Shown here piece after piece: positions 7,025 through 14,551 of a stretch of 16,878 bases of DNA (its first letter is position 1; every line of letters starts with the position of its first letter). The position numbers and the translations under genes are program-made. The notes below the pieces were generated by a model. That model searched no databases, was not told the DNA's origin, and was given only the letters and a program-made list of their open reading frames with translations. This DNA comes from Anaerolineales bacterium UBA6131 (lineage in GTDB: Bacteria; Chloroflexota; Anaerolineae; UBA2200): assembly GCA_002435875.1 (NCBI GenBank), contig DIVN01000059.1, forward strand, positions 1-16,878, in the 5' to 3' direction.

Positions 7025-8101
7025 GTGCAAAGTAAGGAATTGCTAAAGAGCCTATCTGAGGCCAACGGGATATCCGGCTATGAGGCGAGCGTTCGTGACC
7101 TTGTGCGGGCGGGGTTCATGCAGTACGCCGAGGAGTTTGTCACGGACACGATGGGAAACGCCATCGCTATCAAGCGTGGGCAGCGTGACGCCGCTTATCC
7201 GCAGCGCAGCATCATGTTGGCTGGCCATATGGATGAGATAGGGCTGCTGGTTACCAAGCTGGAGAAGGGCTTCTTGCGCTTTACGACAGTTGGTGGCTTT
7301 GACCTCAGGGTGCTGCTCGGACAAGAAGTCATCGTGCACGGACGACAAGAGTTGCCCGGCATTATCGGTTCTCGTGCTCCACACGTGCTCAGCGCGGAAG
7401 ATCGAGAGCGAATCGTGCCGCTTGATCACCTGTTCGTGGATGTGGGGCTCACCGAAGATGAGTTGGCGCAACAAGTGCAGGTCGGCGATGTAGTCACCCT
7501 GCGTCGTCAATTCACCGAGTTGTCTGGCGATCTCGTTAGCGGCAAGGCCTTTGACGACCGCGCGGCGGTGGCTTGTATCGCTGAGGCCCTCAAACAACTA
7601 TCGAAGATGAAACACTCGTGGGACGTATACGCCGTCGCAACTGTGCAAGAGGAAACCGGGCTGAAAGGGGCAATGACCAGCGCGTTCGGCCTGACTCCTG
7701 ACATAGGCATCGCCATCGACGTTGGGCATGGTGACATGCCCGGCGTGTCTGAAGCCGATACGGTCAAGGTCGGAGGAGGCCCTGCTCTTGGCTTTGGGCC
7801 CAACATCCACCCGCTCATGTACGCCCGCCTTGTTCAGACGGCCAAGGCCGATGAGATCGCCTACCAGATAGACCCAATTCCTGGCGCCAGCGGAACAGAT
7901 GCCTGGGCCATGCAAGTGGCACGTGCAGGGATACCCACCGCTCTCATCTCCATACCTCTGCGCTACATGCATACCACGGTCGAAACGCTTGCGATCAAGG
8001 ATATCGAGCGTATTGGGCGGCTGCTAGCCAGGTTCATCTCCTCTCTGGACGAAACGTTCGCTGAGGAGCTTGGCCTGTCAATCCCGGGTCAAATACCCTG
8101 A
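7025..8101 (+). CDS. M42 family metallo-aminopeptidase, paralogue 1 of 4
   Basis: A cytoplasmic two-metal aminopeptidase (TET/deblocking aminopeptidase type) predicted to remove N-terminal residues from peptides. It has 358 residues, normal for the family. The metal and catalytic positions are visible: H68 and D70 in GHMDEIG, D177-D178 in KAFDDR, E209-E210 in QEETG (E209 as general base), D232 in IDVGHGDMP and H316 in RYMHTTVE. The segment after DDR is AAV where the other three paralogues have GCA. GTG at 7025 has GGAGG at 7013-7017, 7 bases upstream, and follows a strong promoter. It is the first gene of a tandem set of four. M42 proteins usually assemble into hollow dodecamers, so this one may form mixed particles with its neighbours. 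Substrate preference cannot be read from the sequence. Confidence 0.92.
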   Translation: MQSKELLKSLSEANGISGYEASVRDLVRAGFMQYAEEFVTDTMGNAIAIKRGQRDAAYPQRSIMLAGHMDEIGLLVTKLEKGFLRFTTVGGFDLRVLLGQEVIVHGRQELPGIIGSRAPHVLSAEDRERIVPLDHLFVDVGLTEDELAQQVQVGDVVTLRRQFTELSGDLVSGKAFDDRAAVACIAEALKQLSKMKHSWDVYAVATVQEETGLKGAMTSAFGLTPDIGIAIDVGHGDMPGVSEADTVKVGGGPALGFGPNIHPLMYARLVQTAKADEIAYQIDPIPGASGTDAWAMQVARAGIPTALISIPLRYMHTTVETLAIKDIERIGRLLARFISSLDETFAEELGLSIPGQIP

Positions 8102-8149
8102 GATGCCAAGGGTCCCATCAGGGCCCATGCCGATCTGAGGAGGACACAC

Positions 8150-9184
8150 GTGTCATTGAGAGAGCTTTCTGAAGCCTTCGGACCGTCTGGCAACGAGGCA
8201 GCGGTGCGTCAGATAGTCCTTGAGCGAATACGTCCCTTTGTCGACGAGTACCGCATCGACTCGATTGGGAACCTTATCGCTTTGAAGAGGGGAACGGGGC
8301 AGTCGTCGCGCAAAGTCATGGTTGCTGCGCATATGGACGAAGTAGGCCTCATGATCGTGCAGGTCGACCGGGGCGGCTACCTGCGCTTTCGCCCCATCGG
8401 TGGTATCGACCCGCGTGTGCTCTTGGCCAAAAAGGTGCTCATCGGCGACCAGCGGATTCCCGGCGTGATCGGCGTTAAGCCCGTCCACCTGCTCGACTCC
8501 AAAGCTCGACAACAGGTCATGAAGGTCGAAGACCTTAGCATCGATATTGGTACCATGGGCGAGGATGACAGCGGCCGCGCGGTGAAGGTGGGCGATTATG
8601 CAGTCTTTGACACGCACTATGAGGAGTTGGGCCCTGCCTCGCGGACAGTCAAGGGCAAAGCACTCGATGACCGCGCTGGTTGCGCTGTCTTGATCGAGCT
8701 CTTGCGCGACAGGCAAGCGTACGATGTATATGGTGTGTTCACCGTGCAAGAGGAAGTGGGATTGCGCGGTGCGCGCGTTGCCGCCTACTCCATCGCTCCG
8801 GATGCTGCTTTCGTACTGGAAGGCACCATCTGCGATGACCTACCCAAAGACAAGGACCAGAGTCCAACAACCAAACTCGGGGATGGGCCCGCCATAACCG
8901 TGATGGACCGCTCTTTCATCGCCAACCAGAGTCTGGTCCAGCTCTTGCTGCGTACAGCCGAACAGAACGGCATCCCTTGCCAGCTCAAGCAGCCCGGCCT
9001 GGGAGGTACAGACGCGGGCGCTATCCACCTCAGCCGCGAAGGTGTCCCCAGCGTGGCCGTAGCTGTGCCAGTTCGATATCTGCACTCTCCCGTCTCATTG
9101 TTGAGCCTCGATGATCTCGACAACACTATCCGGCTGATGCGGCTGGCATTGCCGGAGGTATCGTCTCTGTCTCTGGCTCATTAG
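8150..9184 (+). CDS. M42 family metallo-aminopeptidase, paralogue 2 of 4
   Basis: A 344-residue M42 peptidase with all key positions: H61 and D63 in AHMDEVG, D173-D174 in KALDDRAG, E201-E202 in QEEVGLRGA, and H312 in RYLHSPV. The metal-ligand position that is Asp in the other three paralogues is Glu here (E224 in LEGTICDD), a substitution tolerated in the family. GTG at 8150 has GAGGAGG at 8137-8143, 6 bases upstream. It lies 48 bases after paralogue 1 with no visible promoter, so cotranscription is likely. The region from about 224 to 245 is charged (DDLPKDKDQ) and differs from the other copies, which may change pocket access or assembly. The paralogues are clearly diverged, not recent duplicates. 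Confidence 0.92.
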   Translation: MSLRELSEAFGPSGNEAAVRQIVLERIRPFVDEYRIDSIGNLIALKRGTGQSSRKVMVAAHMDEVGLMIVQVDRGGYLRFRPIGGIDPRVLLAKKVLIGDQRIPGVIGVKPVHLLDSKARQQVMKVEDLSIDIGTMGEDDSGRAVKVGDYAVFDTHYEELGPASRTVKGKALDDRAGCAVLIELLRDRQAYDVYGVFTVQEEVGLRGARVAAYSIAPDAAFVLEGTICDDLPKDKDQSPTTKLGDGPAITVMDRSFIANQSLVQLLLRTAEQNGIPCQLKQPGLGGTDAGAIHLSREGVPSVAVAVPVRYLHSPVSLLSLDDLDNTIRLMRLALPEVSSLSLAH

Positions 9185-9210
9185 CTGCAGTGGGCACACG
9201 ACAACTGCAG
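9185..9210 (+). repeat. Intercistronic inverted repeat after M42 paralogue 2
   Basis: CTGCAGT (9185-9191) starts on the base after the stop codon and pairs perfectly with ACTGCAG (9204-9210) around a 12-base loop. It lies before the AGGAGG at 9220-9225 of the next gene. No T-run follows, so a role in mRNA processing or stability is more likely than termination. Confidence 0.4.
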
Positions 9211-9233
9211 ATTTCCATCAGGAGGCACTATCT

Positions 9234-10238
9234 GTGAAAAAGCTGATTCAACAACTGACCGAGGAGTTCGGCCCTTCAGGATATGAGGCGCCCGTACGCG
9301 ATTTGATCAAGAGCCTCATTGTCCGACATGTGGATGAAGTCCGCGTGGATGCCATGGGCAACCTGATTGCCCGAAAGAAGGCTGTACCACAGAACGGAAT
9401 CGCTAGCAGAAGGATCATGCTCGCGGCCCACATGGACGAGATTGGTGTCATGATCAGCTACATCGACGACAAGGCCTTCTTGCGCTTCACTCCCATTGGA
9501 GGAGTATTTCCATCGACTCTCCTGGGAAGCCGTGTGGTATTTACGGATGGCAGCGTCGGCGTGATCGGACGCGAGAAACCAGATCATCCCGATGAGCTAC
9601 CATCGATCAGCAAGATGTTCATCGACGTAGGGGCCAAGGACAGGGAGCATCTCACCAGAAAGGTGGGTGACCCCGCAACCTTTACGCGCCCGTTTGTAGA
9701 CATTGGTGAACGTCTGGTAGCCAAGGCTTTCGACGACCGCATCGGCTGCGCCATTTTGATCCAATCCATTCTGAACAACACGGTGTCGCCGCACGAGGTA
9801 TACTATGTCTTCACTGTCCAGGAGGAAGTGGGACTGCGTGGCGCAGTAACATCAGCCTACGGAGTTGAGCCTGACGTCGCCATCGCCGTGGATATCACGC
9901 TCACGGGTGACACGCCCGAGGCGCAGCCGATGGCTGTAGCCCTGGGTGCCGGGCCCGCCATCAAAGTCAAGGATCGCGGCATGCTCGCACACCCCGCCGT
10001 CAAGGATTGGCTGGTCGACACGGCAAAACGTCTGGGCATTCCCTACCAGCTTGAGGTTCTCGAAATGGGCACCACAGACGCAATGGCCATTCAGACTTCT
10101 CGCGCGGGAGTCGCTGCCGGTGTGATCTCTATCGCCACTCGCTACGCACATACCCCGTCCGAGATGATAGACTTTGCTGATGTGCAGGGGGCGGTCAGTC
10201 TGATTGACGGGTTGCTTGGTGCGGGGCTGCCATTCTAA
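9234..10238 (+). CDS. M42 family metallo-aminopeptidase, paralogue 3 of 4
   Basis: A 334-residue M42 peptidase. Key positions are H66 and D68 in AHMDEIG, D167-D168 in KAFDDRIG, E197-E198 in QEEVGLRGA, D220 in AVDITLTGD, and H306 in RYAHTPSE. GTG at 9234 is preceded by AGGAGG (9220-9225) with 8 bases between. The gap from paralogue 2 is 49 bases. The N-terminus (KKLIQQLTEEFGPSGYE) aligns with those of the other three copies, which supports the start. The family usually forms tetrahedral 12-mers that act after the proteasome or other proteases to recycle peptides. The four-gene arrangement suggests a set of enzymes with different side-chain preferences, which is inference. Confidence 0.92.
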   Translation: MKKLIQQLTEEFGPSGYEAPVRDLIKSLIVRHVDEVRVDAMGNLIARKKAVPQNGIASRRIMLAAHMDEIGVMISYIDDKAFLRFTPIGGVFPSTLLGSRVVFTDGSVGVIGREKPDHPDELPSISKMFIDVGAKDREHLTRKVGDPATFTRPFVDIGERLVAKAFDDRIGCAILIQSILNNTVSPHEVYYVFTVQEEVGLRGAVTSAYGVEPDVAIAVDITLTGDTPEAQPMAVALGAGPAIKVKDRGMLAHPAVKDWLVDTAKRLGIPYQLEVLEMGTTDAMAIQTSRAGVAAGVISIATRYAHTPSEMIDFADVQGAVSLIDGLLGAGLPF

Positions 10239-10269
10239 CGCGGATATCGGCGATGCCAGACGAGCGACA

Positions 10270-10316
10270 TCCCGTCGGGAGACACGCCGGTGTCGAGTGC
10301 CTGGCGCCTGAGGCAC
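10270..10316 (+). repeat. Run of three small hairpins between M42 paralogues 3 and 4
   Basis: TCCC (10270-10273) pairs with GGGA (10277-10280), GACAC (10281-10285) with GTGTC (10290-10294), and GTGCCT (10297-10302) with AGGCAC (10311-10316). They follow one another with few bases between. This gap (123 bases) is much longer than the 48- and 49-base gaps earlier in the operon. No T-run follows. The structure may uncouple expression of paralogue 4, for example through RNA processing. Confidence 0.4.
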
Positions 10317-10361
10317 AGGGTTGCCATAGGCAAATGCGCATGGATAAAGAAGAGGAGAGCC

Positions 10362-11432
10362 GTGGATCACACTGAGGAACTGTTCCGCCAACTCACTGAG
10401 GCTTCTGGCGTACCGGGCTATGAACAGCAAGTTCGGGCGATCATGCGAGGCTATCTGGAGCCAGGTTCGCGCATTGAGCAGGACAAACTTGGCAGCATTA
10501 TTGCGGTAAAGAGCGGAGAGGCCAGTGAGCCACGGGTGATGCTTGCGGCTCACCTGGATGAAATCGGCTTCATGGTGACCCAGATCAGTGAGGAGGGATT
10601 CCTGCGCTTCGTGCCGCTAGGCGGATGGTGGGACCAGGTCATGCTTGCGCAGCGCGTCGTGATCAAGACTGCCGCCGGCGATGTGCACGGCGTCATTGGT
10701 GCCAAGCCACCGCACCTGCTCAGCCCAGACGAGGCGAAGAAACTGGTGGAAAAGCGCGATATGTATATTGACATCGGCGCCTCCAGCGCCGAGCAAGCAC
10801 GTAGCTCCGGTGTCCGCCTCGGCGACCCAGTTATCCCCGTCTGCCCATTCACGCCGCTCAGCGTACCGCAAGTCTATATGGGAAAGGCTTGGGATGACCG
10901 CCTGGGCTGTGCGCTCATGGTCCAGGCCGTAGAGAGGCTTGCGCGCGAGTCCCATCCCAACACCTTGTACGCCGTGGGTACGGTTCAGGAGGAAGTTGGC
11001 TCGCGTGGGGCCAAGACCAGCGTTTACGACGTCAACCCAGACGTGGCCATCATTCTGGACGTTGACATCGCCGGAGACGTGCCTGGCATCAAGCCCGAGG
11101 AATCATCGATCAAGCTTGCCAAAGGTCCTACGGTACTACTCTATGATGCACGCATGATCCCCAACCTGGCGCTGCGAGATCTGGTGATCTCCACCGCCGA
11201 TGAAGAGCACATCCCACTGCAGTTCTCGGCTATGCCAGGGGGGGCTACCGACGGGGCCATGGTACACATACACAATGCCGGTGTACCTACGGTGGTAATT
11301 GGCATCCCTACCCGACATATTCACAGCCACGCCAGCATCATCCACCGCGCCGACTATGAGCATGCACTACAGTTGGTGGTATCGCTGATTCAGCGTCTAG
11401 ATGGGGCCACTGTCCGGCGATTGGCGCAGTAG
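10362..11432 (+). CDS. M42 family metallo-aminopeptidase, paralogue 4 of 4
   Basis: A 356-residue M42 peptidase with H64 and D66 in AHLDEIG, D178-D179 in KAWDDRLG, E210-E211 in QEEVGSRGA, D233 in LDVDIAGD and H321 in RHIHSHA. It departs most from the others near the last ligand, where SHA replaces the usual SP/TP-type residues, and it has AHLDEIG in place of AHMDEIG. GTG at 10362 is chosen because AGAGGAG lies just upstream and because the protein then starts like its paralogues (DHTEELFRQL). The frame stays open to an ATG-type start at 10290, but those 24 codons overlap small hairpins and have no counterpart in the other copies. The gene ends 136 bases before the helicase gene, with no clear promoter between. 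Confidence 0.9.
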   Translation: MDHTEELFRQLTEASGVPGYEQQVRAIMRGYLEPGSRIEQDKLGSIIAVKSGEASEPRVMLAAHLDEIGFMVTQISEEGFLRFVPLGGWWDQVMLAQRVVIKTAAGDVHGVIGAKPPHLLSPDEAKKLVEKRDMYIDIGASSAEQARSSGVRLGDPVIPVCPFTPLSVPQVYMGKAWDDRLGCALMVQAVERLARESHPNTLYAVGTVQEEVGSRGAKTSVYDVNPDVAIILDVDIAGDVPGIKPEESSIKLAKGPTVLLYDARMIPNLALRDLVISTADEEHIPLQFSAMPGGATDGAMVHIHNAGVPTVVIGIPTRHIHSHASIIHRADYEHALQLVVSLIQRLDGATVRRLAQ

Positions 11433-11568
11433 CGCCGGCGTGCCCTGACACACAATCAGCACGCGGTGCACGGGCTAGGAAGAGGCCGGGCTGCTAGTCC
11501 GACGGGCTGGACGATTGCCGAGTTGGCGGGTTGGGCGTCTCGCTAGGTAGGCGGGTCCACAGGGATCT

Positions 11569-13875
11569 ATGGTAACGGGCATCACGCCGCGCGAGTTCAT
11601 CGACCGAATCCAGCGCAACCGCGACTACCACGGACAGATCGTGCACGTAAGGCATATCGCTGCCCGGCGTGCCCGTTACGCTGACCCGCGCATGCCGTTG
11701 CCCCAACAGATCCAGGACGCCCTGGTACGCAGCGGCGTTGAGGCGCTATACGAGCATCAGGCTCAGGCCCTCGATGCCATACGTACAGGACAGCACGTGA
11801 TTGTGGCGACGCCGACGGCCAGTGGCAAGACTCTCATCTACAATCTGGCTGTAGCCGAAGCAATACTGACCGAGCCCAAGGCGCGCGCGTTATACCTCTT
11901 TCCTACAAAAGCACTGGCCCAGGATCAACTGCGCGCTCTTCAACAGCTCGGCCAAGCGGGCCTGCCAGGGCTTCAGTACGGTCTGTACGACGGCGATACG
12001 CCGCAAGGCAACCGCCGGAGGCTGCGACAATCAGGATCTGTTATCCTCACCAATCCGGACATGTTGCACCTGGGGATCCTGCCCAACCACACGCTGTGGT
12101 CGCACTTCCTTTCGCACCTCAGATACGTGGTGCTGGATGAAGCTCATGTTTACCGTGGGGTCTTTGGCTCCCAGGTCGCGTGCGTTATCCGACGGCTGTT
12201 GAGACTGTGTCGCGCTTACGGAGCCACCCCCCAGTTCATCTTCTGCTCGGGAACGATCGGCAACCCAGCCGAACACGCCAGCCGACTATGTGGCATGCCC
12301 GTACACCTGATTGACAAGGATGGGTCTCCACAGGGCTCGCGGGAGTTTGTGCTTTGGAACCCCCCTCTCGTCGATGAGGCTTTGGGCACTAGACGGAGCG
12401 CGAGCGCGGAGGCCGCGGCTCTGCTGGTCCAGTTTGCGCTCAACGGATTACGCAGCATTACCTTCGCCAGAGCCCGCAAGGCCGCCGAGCTGCTGTTGAT
12501 GTACGCCAGAGCCACGCTTGAGCGCGAAGCACCGCAACTCGCACCGCTTCTGCGCACCTACCGTGCCGGCTACCGCCCCGAGCTGCGTAGAGAAATCGAA
12601 GCCGCCCTCTTCTCCGGAGAGCTGCTCGGGGTAACAGCAACCAATGCGCTAGAGCTTGGCGTTGATATTGGGCATCTGGACGCCACAGTGCTGGTCGGGT
12701 ATCCTGGCTCCGTCACCAGCACCTGGCAGCAGGTAGGCCGTGCTGGACGCGGTATACGCGAAGCGCTGAGCATACTGATTGCTCAGGACAACCCTCTGGA
12801 CCAGTACTTTATGCGCAACCCAGAGGCGCTCTTTGGCCAGAATCCCGAACAGGCCCTGATTTCCCCTGACAACGCCTACCTGCTGCAGCAACATCTGCCT
12901 TGCGCGGCCTATGAGCGGCCCTTGAGCGCCGGTGACGAGTCAATCTTTGGACCCGGATACGTGCAGGCCATGATCGATCTAGAAAGACAAGGAACGCTCG
13001 AATACAGAAACGAGCGCTGGTACTATCGAGGCCGAGGGTATCCGGCAGAGCAGACCAACTTGAGGTCCGCATCTGGCAAGAGGCTAGTGCTGCTAGACGA
13101 ATCGCAGGACTATGCGGTGATGGAAGAGCTCGATCAGGCGACGGCTCCCTACAGAGTACATCCTGGTGCGGTTTACCTTCATCAGGGTGAGACCTTTCTG
13201 ATCAGGCACCTCGACCTGGCGATGGGCATTGCCTACGCCTCACCGACCGAAGTCGACTACTATACACAGCCTCGCGAGATCAACGAGGTCCGCATCGAAC
13301 GCACTTTGCGCTCAACACCGATGTCTGCGTCTCAAGTCCACTTTGGCGTGCTAGATGTCACTCAGCAGGTCATTGGCTACCGATGTGTGCAGCAGTTCAG
13401 CGACACCGTGCTAGCCACGCACTCGCTGGATCTGCCCGCACAAGCCTTCAGCACTACCGGGCTCTGGTTCGAGATTCCAGCAGACATGCTCAGGGATATC
13501 GAGGAGGAAGGCCTGGACGTAGCGGGAGGCCTACATGCCCTCGAGCACGCCGCGATCGCCATGCTGCCACTGTTTGCCATGTGCGACCGCATGGACATCG
13601 GCGGTCTGTCCACTCTCTGTCACCCTGACACCAACAGTGCGACGGTGTTCATCTACGATGCGTTTCCCGGGGGGATGGGGTTGGCTGAGCAGGGCTTCAA
13701 CAGGATGCGCCAACTCTGGCAGACCACGTTGAAGAGCATCAGGGAGTGCCCTTGCCAGGATGGTTGCCCAGGCTGCATTCAGTCTCCCAAGTGCGGTAAC
13801 AACAATGAACCACTAGACAAGCGTGCGGCCGTCGAACTGCTCCAGGCGTTGCTTGGCGAGCATGCTCGCCACTGA
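11569..13875 (+). CDS. mrfA: MrfA/YprA-type DEAH-box DNA helicase with C-terminal zinc site
   Basis: A superfamily 2 helicase of 768 residues, close to the roughly 750 of Bacillus MrfA. Visible motifs are Walker A ATPTASGKT (80-88), FPTKALAQDQ (111-120), TNPD (161-164), DEAH (190-193), SGT as motif III (227-229), the TATNALELGVDIG region (356-368) and QQVGRAGR as motif VI (387-394). The C-terminal DUF1998-like part ends in a four-Cys cluster (C727, C729, C733, C736), with C742 nearby. In Bacillus, MrfA works with the exonuclease MrfB to repair mitomycin C lesions, and the family unwinds DNA 3' to 5'. No mrfB-like gene is nearby. ATG at 11569 is the first start after an in-frame TAG at 11548, and the Shine-Dalgarno (AGGGA) is weak. 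The gene may be the last of the M42 transcript or have an unseen promoter. Confidence 0.88.
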   Translation: MVTGITPREFIDRIQRNRDYHGQIVHVRHIAARRARYADPRMPLPQQIQDALVRSGVEALYEHQAQALDAIRTGQHVIVATPTASGKTLIYNLAVAEAILTEPKARALYLFPTKALAQDQLRALQQLGQAGLPGLQYGLYDGDTPQGNRRRLRQSGSVILTNPDMLHLGILPNHTLWSHFLSHLRYVVLDEAHVYRGVFGSQVACVIRRLLRLCRAYGATPQFIFCSGTIGNPAEHASRLCGMPVHLIDKDGSPQGSREFVLWNPPLVDEALGTRRSASAEAAALLVQFALNGLRSITFARARKAAELLLMYARATLEREAPQLAPLLRTYRAGYRPELRREIEAALFSGELLGVTATNALELGVDIGHLDATVLVGYPGSVTSTWQQVGRAGRGIREALSILIAQDNPLDQYFMRNPEALFGQNPEQALISPDNAYLLQQHLPCAAYERPLSAGDESIFGPGYVQAMIDLERQGTLEYRNERWYYRGRGYPAEQTNLRSASGKRLVLLDESQDYAVMEELDQATAPYRVHPGAVYLHQGETFLIRHLDLAMGIAYASPTEVDYYTQPREINEVRIERTLRSTPMSASQVHFGVLDVTQQVIGYRCVQQFSDTVLATHSLDLPAQAFSTTGLWFEIPADMLRDIEEEGLDVAGGLHALEHAAIAMLPLFAMCDRMDIGGLSTLCHPDTNSATVFIYDAFPGGMGLAEQGFNRMRQLWQTTLKSIRECPCQDGCPGCIQSPKCGNNNEPLDKRAAVELLQALLGEHARH

Positions 13876-13923
13876 TACCTGCAGCAAAGGCCTCTGCGAG
13901 GTCACCGCTCGGCTAGTTTACAC

Positions 13924-13958
13924 AATGGGGCGATGTGATGCACTCACATCGCCCCATT
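13924..13958. terminator. Bidirectional terminator hairpin between convergent genes
   Basis: A perfect 15-bp stem, AATGGGGCGATGTGA (13924-13938) with its complement (13944-13958), surrounds a 5-base loop. It lies between the helicase stop at 13875 and the stop of the leftward regulator gene at 13966, so it can end both transcripts. The T-run is short on each side (TTT at 13957-13959), so efficiency is uncertain, but stem and position fit termination well. Confidence 0.85.
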
Positions 13959-13965
13959 TGGGTAT

Positions 13966-14235
13966 CTAGTGCGCCGAGCTGAGCATCAGATCAACAAGAT
14001 CTTCGATCTGATCGGGCTGCCCTTCTGCGGCCCTACCGGGCACGCACTCCCGAGCATAGTGTTTCAGGAGCAAGACGCTGGCGCTGTATGCTGCCGAACG
14101 AATCGAGGCCAACTGGTGAACGATCTCTGCACAGTCGCGGCCTTCGTCAAGCATGCGCTGCACGCCCCGCGCCTGTCCCTCGATACGTCGCAGCCGAGAC
14201 AACAATTCCTGCCGGGCCTTATCATCTATCGGCAC
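13966..14235 (-). CDS. CsoR/FrmR/RcnR-superfamily regulator with a CstR-like residue pattern
   Basis: An 89-residue all-helical repressor of the DUF156 family. The conserved RLRRIEGQARGVQRML is at residues 14-29 and LASIRSAA at 42-49. In copper-sensing CsoR the ligands are Cys, His 25 residues later and Cys 29 residues later. Here C35 and C64 have the right spacing, but the His position is Y60; a His is present one residue off (H59). Two Cys without the His resembles CstR, which senses persulfides by forming links between those Cys. A sulfur or electrophile signal is therefore more likely than copper. The start is GTG at 14235 with GAAAGG upstream. It is the last gene of a four-gene operon with a CsoR-type operator at its promoter, so autoregulation is likely. 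No copper ATPase or chaperone is nearby. Confidence 0.88.
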   Translation of the reverse strand: MPIDDKARQELLSRLRRIEGQARGVQRMLDEGRDCAEIVHQLASIRSAAYSASVLLLKHYARECVPGRAAEGQPDQIEDLVDLMLSSAH

Positions 14236-14258
14236 GGGCCTGGCCTTTCATATACCTG

Positions 14259-14277
14259 TGAGAGCCAACGGCTCTCA
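14259..14277 (-). repeat. Intercistronic hairpin between the zinc-ribbon and regulator genes
   Basis: TGAGAGCC (14259-14266) and GGCTCTCA (14270-14277) form a perfect 8-bp stem with a 3-base loop in the 54-base gap. No T-run follows on the transcribed strand. It may stabilise or partly attenuate the message, which would lower regulator expression relative to the upstream genes. Confidence 0.5.
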
Positions 14278-14289
14278 ATGGCGAATTCC

Positions 14290-14490
14290 TCAACCCCCGG
14301 AAGGTGCGCATGAGCTGTCGGTAAGGCCACCAAAGCCGGCTGCAGCGCTGCTGCCAAGCCGCGAGACGGCCTTCTCCACCAGCGCGCTGCCGCACTTGGG
14401 GCACAAAATCTGATCTTCGCTGTACATAGAACGCAACCACTTCTCAAACTGCTCGCCACACTGTGTGCAGCGGTATTCATAGATCGGCAT
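14290..14490 (-). CDS. FmdB-family zinc-ribbon protein
   Basis: A 66-residue protein starting MPIYEYRCTQCG, the signature of the FmdB regulatory-protein zinc ribbon. C8, C11, C30 and C33 form a Cx2C...Cx2C zinc knuckle. The tail (about 44-66) is a flexible Gly/Ala/Ser stretch with one further Cys (C61). The family is widespread and small, and its biochemical role is poorly known; it was named after a putative regulator in methylotrophs. ATG at 14490 is chosen because GGGGAG lies about 10 bases upstream and because family members begin at this Met; the open frame further upstream lacks family similarity and runs into thioredoxin. It follows trxA by 61 bases in the same operon. Confidence 0.88.
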   Translation of the reverse strand: MPIYEYRCTQCGEQFEKWLRSMYSEDQILCPKCGSALVEKAVSRLGSSAAAGFGGLTDSSCAPSGG

Positions 14491-14517
14491 GATTCTTTGT
14501 CTCCCCAGGACTTGGCA

Positions 14518-14536
14518 AGCGCCCATAATAGGCGCT
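14518..14536 (-). repeat. Intercistronic hairpin between trxA and the zinc-ribbon gene
   Basis: AGCGCC (14518-14523) pairs with GGCGCT (14531-14536) around a 7-base AT-rich loop. It sits inside the 61-base gap, so the gaps on both sides of the zinc-ribbon gene carry hairpins. The role is unknown. Confidence 0.4.
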
Positions 14537-14551
14537 GCATGCAAAGCCGCC

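Noticed and set aside
10290..10361. N-terminal extension of M42 paralogue 4 by 24 codons
   Set aside because: The three other paralogues have no such extension, the stretch contains hairpins, and an AGAGGAG precedes GTG at 10362.
7052..10553. Long minus-strand open frames opposite the M42 genes (for example 8153-8749 and 9852-10553)
   Set aside because: They lie opposite well-supported catalytic motifs, have no ribosome binding sites and no recognisable protein features.
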